DNA of 64,000 nucleotides from an uncultured Aquimarina sp. (GTDB taxonomy: Bacteria; Bacteroidota; Bacteroidia; Flavobacteriales; Flavobacteriaceae). This document shows, in pieces, positions 54,438 through 62,872 of the stretch (the stretch's first letter is position 1; the number at the start of each line of letters is the position of its first letter). The translations under genes were made by a program, and so were the position numbers. The notes under the pieces are model-generated. The model was not told the DNA's origin and ran no database searches. It saw only the letters and a program-made list of their open reading frames with translations. The stretch spans positions 1 to 64,000 of the forward strand of contig CANLMN010000003.1 in assembly GCA_947492105.1 (NCBI GenBank). The letters are read 5' to 3'.

Positions 54438-54636
54438 GTTCTCGTGGGTGTTTGTTATTTAAGGTCAAAAAATGGAGAAGATAAAACAGCCAAGACATTC
54501 CTGTCTTGTGTAAAACAGGGATTATATAGACGCATATTTTGCTGTTTGCAACTCCATCAAAAAGCAAAAAATTACAGAGTGGAAATTTAAGAAATATTGA
54601 GCTTTTTTTTACAGAAATGGATGTTGTTTTATTAAC

Positions 54637-54804
54637 TAATACCATTTAAAAAATAATTACCGGCTAATAATTCGGTTCTCTTTCTACTATTTTTTTCACT
54701 GCAAAATTAAACCGTAGCCACGGCTACGGTTTAATTTTATCTTCCGAACTAGTAAAAAACAGTTCGAATTATTTTGGACTACAATTCTATTTTTAACTGG
54801 TATA
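54637..54804 (-). repeat. P-family palindromic repeat, copy 7 (complete, reverse orientation)
   Basis: Left end TAATACCATTTAAAAAATAA, right end TTTTTAACTGGTATA, centre ACCGTAGCCACGGCTACGGT. The two 83-base halves align as an imperfect palindrome over their whole length. It lies between the upper DUF2383 gene and dnaE. Confidence 0.87.
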
Positions 54805-54820
54805 CCCAACTTTGGGTTTT

Positions 54821-55273
54821 TTATGCTACTGCTAATGCTAGGTTTTTCAATATTCTGGATTTAGACACCAAAGCCGTCCAATGTCTTCTCAGTATTTCTG
54901 TTATTTCGGCTGGAGTCGAAATATCGTTTATCACTTCTTGGTAGGCCTCAAAACTAATTTTTGTGTAGTATTCCAGCTCTTCATAAAATTGCTCTACAGA
55001 ACTGAGTCCTCCTGCCAAAAACTTGAAGTCACTCCAGATCACATGTGCACTAACATCGTTGGATATGTATTCTTCTGGTACGCCTTTGTAAAGTAGGATT
55101 GCAGTAGCTAGCTCGTCTCTAAAGTCATTTCGCTGCATGGCGTTATCGTAACATACTCTTTTGAGCTCTGGGTCGTACATGTTTTGTGCTACACCTCTGA
55201 AGCGGTTTTCGGCACGTATGTTTAAATTATATAAATCGTTTAAGTTTTTTAAAATTTTATCTTTTCTTTCCAT
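54821..55273 (-). CDS. DUF2383 / PA2169-type four-helix-bundle protein
   Basis: 150 residues, mostly helical: LNDLYNLNIRAENRFRGVAQN, CYDNAMQRNDFRDELATAILL, EQFYEELEYYTKISFEAYQEVI and HWTALVSKSRILKNLALAVA. It resembles the PA2169 family of ferritin-like four-helix bundles, which is linked to stress responses but without known activity. Clear diiron ExxH ligands are not obvious. It is a neighbour of a paralogue 63 bases upstream. Confidence 0.8.
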   Translation of the reverse strand: MERKDKILKNLNDLYNLNIRAENRFRGVAQNMYDPELKRVCYDNAMQRNDFRDELATAILLYKGVPEEYISNDVSAHVIWSDFKFLAGGLSSVEQFYEELEYYTKISFEAYQEVINDISTPAEITEILRRHWTALVSKSRILKNLALAVA

Positions 55274-55336
55274 CTTTTTTTACAAAATTAATTCAATATC
55301 TAAAAGTTTTCACTCGTTCTAAGGGGCTATTACATT

Positions 55337-55786
55337 TTAGAACACTACGGGATGAAAGTTGTTAACGGTGTGTAGCGCTTCTTTAATTTTGGTATGCTGT
55401 GCTAGGAGTATATCTTTGGTACTACTCGTTAGTTCATTACTGGACAATATACGAGCGTATTCCTCTATTGCGGCTTGTTCTCCTCTTGCTACTTCTTCTA
55501 GCAGCACCTCTTCATTTTTGTTGGTAAAAAGAGTTTTGAAATCCATCCACCCTCGATGTATTTCTCCTTTGATACTGGTTTGTTTTTCAGGAGTTTCATC
55601 ATAATTTTTGATATGATTTCTTAATTCTTGAACAAAATGATGTCGCTCTACGCTTCTTGCTTTGAAGAAGCTCTTCAGCGTTTCATTTTCTGTGTTCTCA
55701 TGCGCTTTTTCATACCCTTTTTGGGCATCTAAGTTTTTCTGCAATAATTCATTTAATTTCTTTGCTATTTTTTCTGTATACTTCAT
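55337..55786 (-). CDS. DUF2383 / PA2169-type four-helix-bundle protein, paralogue
   Basis: 149 residues from ATG 55786 (MKYTEKIAKKLNELLQKNLDAQKGY); an in-frame ATG at 55828 would add 14 polar residues, and either is possible. The helices are KLNELLQKNLDAQKGYEKAHEN, FKARSVERHHFVQELRNHI and EEVARGEQAAIEEYARIL, clearer family matches than in the downstream copy. The GEQAAIEEY and ERHHF segments are the family core. The two genes probably form one transcript and may act together. Confidence 0.83.
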   Translation of the reverse strand: MKYTEKIAKKLNELLQKNLDAQKGYEKAHENTENETLKSFFKARSVERHHFVQELRNHIKNYDETPEKQTSIKGEIHRGWMDFKTLFTNKNEEVLLEEVARGEQAAIEEYARILSSNELTSSTKDILLAQHTKIKEALHTVNNFHPVVF

Positions 55787-55940
55787 ACTCTCTATTTCAT
55801 TTAAATTAGCAATACTATTTTTACTCAAAAAGATGCGTATTGTTTAACATCTTTCTTAAAATACTACACAAAACTGCTTTTGTCAAGTGTTTTAACATGT
55901 TTTAGCATTTTTTTTAAAGCGTTTAACAACTATAACACAC

Positions 55941-55978
55941 AAAAAACCGCTATTTCTATATCAGAATAGCAGTTTTTT
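55941..55978. terminator. Terminator downstream of the endonuclease gene
   Basis: AAAAAACCGCTATT with AATAGCAGTTTTTT around a loop TCTATATCAG; one base is bulged. On the minus strand it follows the endonuclease gene and P copy 8, and precedes the DUF2383 pair. Confidence 0.8.
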
Positions 55979-56034
55979 GAGCATTGTAACAATTAGAATA
56001 AGTATAATTGTGTAAATATGTAAGTTGTGTTGTT

Positions 56035-56175
56035 GAGGTATAATTGTAGACTAAAGTAATTTGCATTATTTTTCGCTAGTTTGGATTATGAAATCTGGTT
56101 AAGATTTAGTTTTCTAAGGAAAGTATAACCAAAAGAAGCGAATTATTAGCGAGTATTTTTTTTTTGATAGTATTA
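56035..56175 (+). repeat. P-family palindromic repeat, copy 8 (degenerate)
   Basis: Recognisable by GTATAATTGTAGACTAAAGT, ATTATTTTTCGCTAGTTTGG and AAGAAGCGAATTATTAGCGA, ending GATAGTATTA. The central GC palindrome has decayed. With the terminator it fills most of the 55829-56183 gap. Confidence 0.65.
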
Positions 56176-56183
56176 TTCGATTA

Positions 56184-57731
56184 CTAGTTTACTGTGAACT
56201 TCGTTACTGCATTGATATTGGTGCCAATTATTTTGACTAGATAGACTCCACGGGCCAATTGTTTTAACTCAAAACGCTCTTTTCCATTAGCGATACGTTG
56301 TTCTGTATAAACTAACTTACCTGAAATAGAATAGACTCCTAATTGCAAAGAATCATTTGCTTTGGCAGGTACCATTATGGTCGTATTTCCATTATTTGGA
56401 TTAGGGTATACGTCTATCGTAGTAATTTGATCTGTTTGTGATAGTAAATCTTGGTTGTCCAGTGTCTTTCTACCCAAATTCAAATCACCCAAAGCGGCAA
56501 AAGTATCTGCTATATAAGCCTTCCAGTTACCAGGATTGTATGTTGTACTACCTGTGGTAATTGTTGCCACCCGAATCAGGGTTCTGTCCTTCGCAAAATT
56601 ATTACTCCCTCCATTGAAGCGGCCAACGATATCTACCAATTGACCATTTTTGAACAATCCAATGGGATCATTGCCATTAAAAGTTATAATGGAGTTTCCG
56701 GTCAGTACATTAGCACGGGAGCTTAGGTCAGAAGTAGCATTGCTATTACCGATAACATATACGTCTCCATTCCCCAAACTACCACTCAAATAAAAATCAC
56801 TAGACCAATTGCCGCTACCATTGGTTTGTTTACGAATCGAATAGCTTGACATTGTAATAGTTCTACCGGTTTGGTTGGCAATCTCAATAGCTTTGTTGTT
56901 CGAAGTTCCTTCTACATATTCTGATATAAATAAAGTATTGGTTGTAGGTACTGGAGTAGGGGTTGGTGTAGGTGTTGGAGTGCTTGTAAACCCCCAGGCA
57001 AGTCCCACCAAAGAAGGTTGGTCAATGTATGGATTACGATTGCCTTGTACTTGCTCAATTGCATTGTTACGAGTATACTCTATTGCGTCTACAGGGTCGT
57101 CCAAATGCCATTGGTACAGAGTGTTGATATTGCCAAGGCTATTAATACTCCCCGCCTTATTTGGATACATGGTATAGAAATAAAATATGGCACGTGCAGT
57201 GTTTCCTTTTTGTATTTCGCGCGGTTCAAATACGGCCCCATCGGATTCACTATAAGCATTTATATTCGTTCTAGGAATGGTACTTTGTTCATTGGTGAGA
57301 TACATCCATTTTTGTGTGCGTGAATCGGAGATTTCTGCAAATTTGTGATTAGATCGTACGCTGTTCCAGTTTACGTGGGTCGGGAATAAGTGATGAATAT
57401 CCGATCGCATGGGCTCTGCTTTATCAAAGAAACTTTGTGGTACTGTATGTTCTGCATTAATAGGCATTGGATTAGTTCCTGTACCACCAAATTGCCAACT
57501 TTTTTGGTAACCAGAATAGACACCTGTTATACTATTGCTCTTATTGTCAATAAAATTATACATCTGTCTTCTAGCTTCAGAATAGCCTAAGGCTGCATGT
57601 TTACCGTCGTAATAATTCTGTTTCAGCCAAGTACGTAGATTCGTGCCATTAAGTCCAGAAGGTGGGGATTGTGCTATTGCCGAAAAAGCACAAAAAATTG
57701 CGATAACAAAGCGGAATAATACATTTTTCAT
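56184..57731 (-). CDS. Secreted endonuclease I with lamin-tail domain and T9SS sorting domain
   Basis: 515 residues. The signal peptide ends AIAQS. The endonuclease I (EndA/NucM) domain is at about residues 25-245, with NAEHTVPQSFF and HHLFPTHVNWNSVRSNHKF containing the metal-binding His and Asn. A Pro-Thr repeat linker (TPTPTPTPTPVPT) leads to a lamin-tail domain (TLFISEYVEGTSNNKAIEIAN) and a type A sorting domain (VYPNPNNGNTTIMV to ARGVYLVKI, final FTVN). It is a DNA-degrading enzyme exported by the type IX system, likely for nutrient or phosphate scavenging. Confidence 0.93.
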   Translation of the reverse strand: MKNVLFRFVIAIFCAFSAIAQSPPSGLNGTNLRTWLKQNYYDGKHAALGYSEARRQMYNFIDNKSNSITGVYSGYQKSWQFGGTGTNPMPINAEHTVPQSFFDKAEPMRSDIHHLFPTHVNWNSVRSNHKFAEISDSRTQKWMYLTNEQSTIPRTNINAYSESDGAVFEPREIQKGNTARAIFYFYTMYPNKAGSINSLGNINTLYQWHLDDPVDAIEYTRNNAIEQVQGNRNPYIDQPSLVGLAWGFTSTPTPTPTPTPVPTTNTLFISEYVEGTSNNKAIEIANQTGRTITMSSYSIRKQTNGSGNWSSDFYLSGSLGNGDVYVIGNSNATSDLSSRANVLTGNSIITFNGNDPIGLFKNGQLVDIVGRFNGGSNNFAKDRTLIRVATITTGSTTYNPGNWKAYIADTFAALGDLNLGRKTLDNQDLLSQTDQITTIDVYPNPNNGNTTIMVPAKANDSLQLGVYSISGKLVYTEQRIANGKERFELKQLARGVYLVKIIGTNINAVTKFTVN

Positions 57732-57953
57732 AACAAGAAAGTGTTTTAGTGTTTACGTGTTCACTAAACTACCATATTCCATATTACAGAATATTAATAC
57801 CATGTTAAACTATTGTCAATAGACTTTTCCAGAAGTTTCAGAAATTGCCTTATGACCATATCGTATATTTTTTTGCAAGTGTGTGATTTTATTGGAGCAT
57901 ATTCCAAGACATTGTTATGGAGAGTATAAATGTATGTCTGACAGTGTTTTGAA

Positions 57954-58343
57954 CTAGAAATGATAAAAAGCATCTTTGAGGTGTTCTATTTTGGTTCCTG
58001 CTTTGTTCTGGATAATTGCTACGATATCAAAACGCACCTCTACCTCTAGAGCTTTGCTAGAGACATATTCATTTACTGCCGTAACCAATAATTGAATCTG
58101 TTTGGGCTTGACAAAATCTTGAGGATTTCCAAAATCTGGGGTACTTCGGGTTTTGACTTCTACGGCAACAAGTGTATTTTCTATTTGCGCGATGATGTCT
58201 ACTTCGGCTTTTAGATAGCGGTAATTTTTTTCTAAGATAATATATCCATTCTGTTCCAAGTGACTTACAGCCAATGCTTCTCCTTTTTTTCCTAATTCAT
58301 TATGCGTTGCCAAAATGTTTTTATGAGATATGATACCATTCAA
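57954..58343 (-). CDS. yraN: UPF0102 (YraN) endonuclease-like protein
   Basis: 129 residues as drawn from ATG 58343. The family core HNELGKKGEALAVSHL, then EVDIIAQIENTLVAVEVKTRS and PKQIQLLVTAVNEY, matches the UPF0102 restriction-endonuclease-like fold with D and ExK residues. Flavobacterial relatives generally start just before HNELGKKG. The ATG used here and the following codons (MNGIIS) lie in the terminal repeat of P copy 9, and an in-frame TTG at 58313 would give MATHNELGKKG, 119 residues. The true start is therefore uncertain and may be the TTG. The function of YraN is not established. Confidence 0.85.
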   Translation of the reverse strand: MNGIISHKNILATHNELGKKGEALAVSHLEQNGYIILEKNYRYLKAEVDIIAQIENTLVAVEVKTRSTPDFGNPQDFVKPKQIQLLVTAVNEYVSSKALEVEVRFDIVAIIQNKAGTKIEHLKDAFYHF

Positions 58344-58440
58344 AAAATAATTAGAGGCTAATAATTCACTTTTTTTCTACTATTTTTTCACTAGAAAATT
58401 AGACCATAGCCATGGCTATGCTTAAATTTTGATTGGTATT
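58331..58440 (-). repeat. P-family palindromic repeat, copy 9, overlapping the yraN start
   Basis: TGATACCATTCAAAAAATAA at the left, TTCACTAGAAAATTAGACCA and CATAGCCATGGCTATG at the centre, GATTGGTATT at the right. The half beyond the core is deleted. The left end contains the ATG drawn as the yraN start. Confidence 0.75.
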
Positions 58441-58492
58441 GTTGTTAGTTGTTTTTTGTTTAAAAAAAATGCTTTCTGTCTAATTACATTTT

Positions 58493-59395
58493 TTATGCCC
58501 AATCTTTTGGGTTTTTTAATACGTCGATTAATTTTTCTTCATCGCTACCAATTTCTGGATGATGATCGTAACGCCATTGTACGTGAGGAGGCAAGCTCAT
58601 GAGGATACTTTCGATACGACCATTAGTTTTTAACCCAAAGAGTGTTCCTTTGTCATGAACCAAATTGAATTCTACATACCGCCCTCTACGAATTTCCTGC
58701 CACTCCCTATTTTTTGCAGTATATTCTAATACTTTTCGACGATCTACAATCGGCGCATAAGCGTCGATGAAGCTATCACCAACCTCAGTTACAAAGTTAT
58801 ACCAATCCTGCATAGAGAGTTCATCGGTTGCTTTGCAGTAATCAAAAAACAATCCCCCTACTCCACGACCTTCTTCTCTATGTGGATTATAGAAATAAGC
58901 ATCACATTTGGCTTTGTAGTTTGTGTAGAATTCGGGATGATGCATATCACAGGCTTTTTTGCAGGTTTGATGAAAATGTTTGGCATCTTCATCAAACAAA
59001 TAATAAGGAGTCAAATCCTGGCCGCCTCCAAACCATTGATCAACAATAGCTCCTGATTTGTCATACATTTCAAAATAGCGCCAATTGGCATGTACTGTGG
59101 GTACAAAAGGGTTTTTGGGGTGTAAAACGAGGCTCAATCCACAGGCAAAAAAATTACAATCTTTCACGTTGAAATATGCTTGCATTGCAGGAGGAAGTTC
59201 TCCATGAACAGCAGAAATATTGACGCCTCCTTTTTCAAAAACAGCACCTTCTTCAATAACTCGAGTACGTCCACCTCCACCTTCTGGACGCTCCCAAAGG
59301 TCTTCTTTGAACTTAGCAACACCATCTAGGGTTTCTATTTTGTGGGTAATAGTGTCCTGAAGATTTTGGATATAGGTGTAGAATTTTGTTTTCAT
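58493..59395 (-). CDS. hemF: Oxygen-dependent coproporphyrinogen III oxidase
   Basis: 300 residues. It converts coproporphyrinogen III to protoporphyrinogen IX with oxygen. The family signature is complete: GGGGRTRVIEEGAVFEKGGVN, VHANWRYFEM, WFGGGQDLTPYYLF, NPHREEGRGVGGLFFDY and RRGRYVEFNLVHDKGTLFGL. Its start overlaps the last base of the EI24 gene, showing coupling. Last heme gene in this window, followed by P copy 9 and yraN. Confidence 0.97.
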   Translation of the reverse strand: MKTKFYTYIQNLQDTITHKIETLDGVAKFKEDLWERPEGGGGRTRVIEEGAVFEKGGVNISAVHGELPPAMQAYFNVKDCNFFACGLSLVLHPKNPFVPTVHANWRYFEMYDKSGAIVDQWFGGGQDLTPYYLFDEDAKHFHQTCKKACDMHHPEFYTNYKAKCDAYFYNPHREEGRGVGGLFFDYCKATDELSMQDWYNFVTEVGDSFIDAYAPIVDRRKVLEYTAKNREWQEIRRGRYVEFNLVHDKGTLFGLKTNGRIESILMSLPPHVQWRYDHHPEIGSDEEKLIDVLKNPKDWA

Positions 59396-60129
59396 TATTT
59401 TTTCAGGGATTTGACAGTCTCTACTGATGCAGCGGTAACTGCAATAGGTAAGGTGATAATAAAACCAAGAATTGGGATGAACAGCATCAAAACAAAAGGA
59501 ATTCCATTGCCCAAAGCAACTCCTCGATGTTGGCGTACAAATTGCACACTATTTTTATAGTCAAAATGACGTTCCATCGTGTAATCCATATTACCAAACC
59601 CAGCATAATAGGCCTGTACTATAAAAATAAGTATTGTTGCAAAAATACCAACTATTGGGATAAAGCTCAACATAATTAATGGAATGGTACATAATAATTC
59701 TTTGGACAGATTACGTAGATTGATACGAACCCCCCTAGCTAGCTGTTCCTGAAAAGAAGTTTTGCGATGTACATGATTGGTGTTTCCTGTCAAATGCGCT
59801 TCGATTTTTTCTGACACGGGACTCATAAAAGGTGCTGATAGGGCCATCACAATATGTTTGTACAAAATCAACCCTAGGGCGACAATGAGCAAACCAGCAA
59901 CAAATTTACTGACCAGTGCAGCAGCTGTTGCGCCCCATTCCCAGATCCAAGCTTTGTTAATCAGTGCACCCAAACTTCCTGAGAGAAAATACATAGTGGT
60001 AATGATCACAATAGCGGTCAGTATACTAATTAATATAGGGATCGAAAAATACTTCCACAAACGAAGTTTAGAAATTAGTCCAAATGCCTTGACATAGGCA
60101 CCAATACCATGGGTAATATCTTTAATCAT
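59395..60129 (-). CDS. EI24 domain (CysZ-like) membrane protein
   Basis: 244 residues with about four long hydrophobic segments (YFSIPILISILTAIVIITTMYFL, AAALVSKFVAGLLIVALGLIL, IPLIMLSFIPIVGIFATILIF, GIPFVLMLFIPILGFIITLPIA). It matches the EI24/CysZ family; CysZ imports sulfate, but no cysteine genes are near. The position between hemE and hemF, with overlap to hemF, suggests a role linked to the heme cluster, perhaps in the membrane. The exact function is unknown. Confidence 0.8.
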   Translation of the reverse strand: MIKDITHGIGAYVKAFGLISKLRLWKYFSIPILISILTAIVIITTMYFLSGSLGALINKAWIWEWGATAAALVSKFVAGLLIVALGLILYKHIVMALSAPFMSPVSEKIEAHLTGNTNHVHRKTSFQEQLARGVRINLRNLSKELLCTIPLIMLSFIPIVGIFATILIFIVQAYYAGFGNMDYTMERHFDYKNSVQFVRQHRGVALGNGIPFVLMLFIPILGFIITLPIAVTAASVETVKSLKK

Positions 60130-60254
60130 AATTTCTTATTTATATGATACTAATGACATCATTATATGCGATATTTGTCTGGTTTATATGATTTTGTTGA
60201 GTGAATAATCACAAAAACTTTGTAGCAAAGTCATTTGAGAGTCGATCATTTTGT

Positions 60255-61280
60255 TTAGCTCCTATATTCTTTGACTGCATCTACGAATGCCTTGGCATTG
60301 TCTACTGGGATATTCGGTAAAATCCCGTGTCCTAAGTTAGCGATATAACGATCTTTTCCAAAATCGTCGATCATTAGTTTGACCATTTTTTTGATTTCGC
60401 TCGGAGGCGAAAGCAATCGAGACGGATCAAAATTTCCTTGCAAAGTAATCTGTCCACCAGTTAGGTATCGAGCATTTCGTGCAGAGCAGGTCCAATCTAT
60501 TCCCAAAGCAGCAGCTCCGGATTTGGACATTTCTTGTAGCGCAAACCAACACCCTTTTCCAAAAGCAATAACTTGTGTTTCTTCTTTGAGTGCATCAATG
60601 ATTTGTTGCATGTACTGCCAAGAGAATTCTTGGTAATCTACCGGAGAAAGCATTCCTCCCCAACTGTCAAACAATTGTACAGCATTGACACCAGCAGCAA
60701 CTTTAGCTTTGAGATAAGCGATGGTAGTGTCTGTGATTTTTTGTAATAACATGTGAGCAGCAACGGGTTGTGTAAAACAAAACTCTTTTGCTTTGTCAAA
60801 ATTCTTAGAGCCTTGTCCTTGTACGGCATAACACATTATCGTCCATGGAGATCCAGCAAAACCTATTAATGGTACACGGTTATCCAGTCGTTCCTTGGTC
60901 AATTTGATTGCTTCCATGACATAGCCTAGTGTTTCTTCGATATTGGGAACCAGTACTTGATCCACTTGGGCTGGTGTACGGATAGGATCTGGTAGCCAAG
61001 GGCCGATACCATCTTTCATTTGTACCTCGATATTCATGGCCTGAGGGATAACTAGGATATCTGAGAATAAAATTGCGGCATCAGGTCCAATGATATCAAT
61101 CGGCTGTACAGTAATCTCGGCAGCTAATTCTGGTGTTCGGCATCTGGTAAAAAAATCATATTTCTTTTTTAATACCATGAACTCTGGTAAGTAACGTCCT
61201 GCTTGGCGCATCATCCAAACAGGTGGGCGATTCACTGTTTCTCCTTTTAGGGCTCGTAAGAATAAATCATTTTTTAACAT
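60255..61280 (-). CDS. hemE: Uroporphyrinogen decarboxylase
   Basis: 341 residues. It removes four carboxyl groups from uroporphyrinogen III. Motifs: [17 protein letters not shown] at the start, [45 protein letters not shown] and [19 protein letters not shown]. Full length. It follows hemD by 10 bases. Confidence 0.97.
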   Translation of the reverse strand: MLKNDLFLRALKGETVNRPPVWMMRQAGRYLPEFMVLKKKYDFFTRCRTPELAAEITVQPIDIIGPDAAILFSDILVIPQAMNIEVQMKDGIGPWLPDPIRTPAQVDQVLVPNIEETLGYVMEAIKLTKERLDNRVPLIGFAGSPWTIMCYAVQGQGSKNFDKAKEFCFTQPVAAHMLLQKITDTTIAYLKAKVAAGVNAVQLFDSWGGMLSPVDYQEFSWQYMQQIIDALKEETQVIAFGKGCWFALQEMSKSGAAALGIDWTCSARNARYLTGGQITLQGNFDPSRLLSPPSEIKKMVKLMIDDFGKDRYIANLGHGILPNIPVDNAKAFVDAVKEYRS

Positions 61281-61290
61281 AACTGTGTTT

Positions 61291-61947
61291 TTATTTAAAA
61301 TATTTCACCGCCTGAACGATGACATTTTCAATAGTCGATTTATTCGCTATCGTTATTTGATTTGTATATTTTGCTACTGTATTTGCCGTGGTATTCCCGA
61401 TACAAAAACAATGTTGCATTTTGATAGAATTGCGACTCATATAACTTTGTACAGCGCTTGGGCTAAAAAAAAGTACTCCATCAAAAGCACGAGCTATATG
61501 TGTCGAGTTTTCTATAGTTTTATAGACCGTAAGTTCTTCAAAATGTATGGTATTCTTTTTTAGAATTGAGGGTAATTCTTCTCGTCGTTGCTCACCACAA
61601 ATAAATAAAAAATCCTTTTCTTTATGATTATTTGCTATTTTATGAGCTAATTCGGTCGCATTGGATCCTTTTTCTACAACGTTTAGTTTTTTTGCTATTA
61701 GAGTAGCTTCTGTTTTTTCTCCAACGCAGAAGACTGCTGTATGAATCAAATCTGATACTGGCATCTTTTCGAAAAAAAAGCGAACTGCATTTTGGCTCGT
61801 AAAAATTAGGTTTTTAATTTCCTTTGGAGTTTCAAAAGCTACAGCTTTTGTTGTTATAAAGTCATATTCTACAAAGCCCAAACCCGCATTAAGAAGTAAT
61901 TCTTTTTGCGATAGAGTCAGCATTTTGGTAGAAAGTAGTGTTGGCAT
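61291..61947 (-). CDS. hemD: Uroporphyrinogen-III synthase
   Basis: 218 residues. HemD is poorly conserved; the call rests on [49 protein letters not shown] and [19 protein letters not shown], which fit the two-lobed family, and on its place between hemC and hemE. It closes and flips ring D of hydroxymethylbilane. Its start overlaps the hemC end by one base. Confidence 0.9.
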   Translation of the reverse strand: MPTLLSTKMLTLSQKELLLNAGLGFVEYDFITTKAVAFETPKEIKNLIFTSQNAVRFFFEKMPVSDLIHTAVFCVGEKTEATLIAKKLNVVEKGSNATELAHKIANNHKEKDFLFICGEQRREELPSILKKNTIHFEELTVYKTIENSTHIARAFDGVLFFSPSAVQSYMSRNSIKMQHCFCIGNTTANTVAKYTNQITIANKSTIENVIVQAVKYFK

Positions 61948-62870
61948 TATTTGAGCTCTGCTTTAATTTCCTCCATCAATTCTTTTCCTCCGTTCTCTAA
62001 TAATTCTTGCGCACACAGGATTCCAAGGTTTTTTGAAGCGGTTAAGTCTATACTTTTTTTGACAGCTATTTTTTGTTTACCATCAAGGCTAAACAGTGCG
62101 CCTTCAAAATGTACACTGTTGTTTTTGATGACTGCCAAAGCACCAATTGGAGCTGTACAGCCTCCTTCTAATGTTTTCAAAAAATCACGTTCCAAATGTA
62201 CAGCATGTGCAGTGGTCTCATGATTTAGTCTAGAGAGTGCTTCTTGACAATAAGGATCATTTTCCATGGCCACGACCAACATCGCTCCCTGAGCTGGAGC
62301 AGGAATCATCCAGTCTAACTCTATGGCTTGTTCGGGTTTTAGGTTAATTCTTTCTAGCCCAGCGGCTGCAAAAATAGCACCATCCCACGTACTCTCTTCT
62401 AATTTTTGCATTCGTGTGTTAACATTACCCCTCAAGTCTGTGGTTTGATGTGTCGGGTATCGATGTAGCCACTGCGCTTTGCGCCGTAGGCTTCCGGTAG
62501 CGATTAAACCTGTTGCGCTTTCCAAAAAATTTAGCCCCTTGTGTACTAATAAATCTTTGGTATTTGCGCGTTCTAGAACTGCGGCCTCTACAATTCCTTT
62601 TGGTAGCGCTGTTGGGACATCTTTCATGGAGTGCACGGCAATATCTACGGTCCCTTGTAGCATAGCTATGTCTAGCGTTTTGGTAAAAATTCCAGTAATA
62701 CCGAGTTCATATAGCGGTTTGTCTAATACCAAATCGCCAGTTGATTTGACGGCTACTAATTCGGTTCTATAACCTATTTCTTCTAACGCTCCTTGTACTT
62801 TGTGTGCTTGCCAGAGTGCTAGTTCACTATCACGTGTTCCGATACGAATCGGTCTTGATAATTCCGACAT
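61947..62870 (-). CDS. hemC: Porphobilinogen deaminase (hydroxymethylbilane synthase)
   Basis: 307 residues. It polymerises four porphobilinogens. IRIGTRDSELALWQAHKVQ at the start, AVHSMKDVPTALP, GSLRRKAQWL, LRGNVNTRM with conserved arginines, and the dipyrromethane cofactor cysteine in LEGGCTAPIGA. Two bases separate it from hemA. Confidence 0.97.
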   Translation of the reverse strand: MSELSRPIRIGTRDSELALWQAHKVQGALEEIGYRTELVAVKSTGDLVLDKPLYELGITGIFTKTLDIAMLQGTVDIAVHSMKDVPTALPKGIVEAAVLERANTKDLLVHKGLNFLESATGLIATGSLRRKAQWLHRYPTHQTTDLRGNVNTRMQKLEESTWDGAIFAAAGLERINLKPEQAIELDWMIPAPAQGAMLVVAMENDPYCQEALSRLNHETTAHAVHLERDFLKTLEGGCTAPIGALAVIKNNSVHFEGALFSLDGKQKIAVKKSIDLTASKNLGILCAQELLENGGKELMEEIKAELK

Positions 62871-62872
62871 TC

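Noticed and set aside
60130-60254. Possible further Q repeat (TACTAATGACATCATTATATG)
   Set aside because: Only short, scattered similarity to Q, with no recognisable ends or central palindrome.
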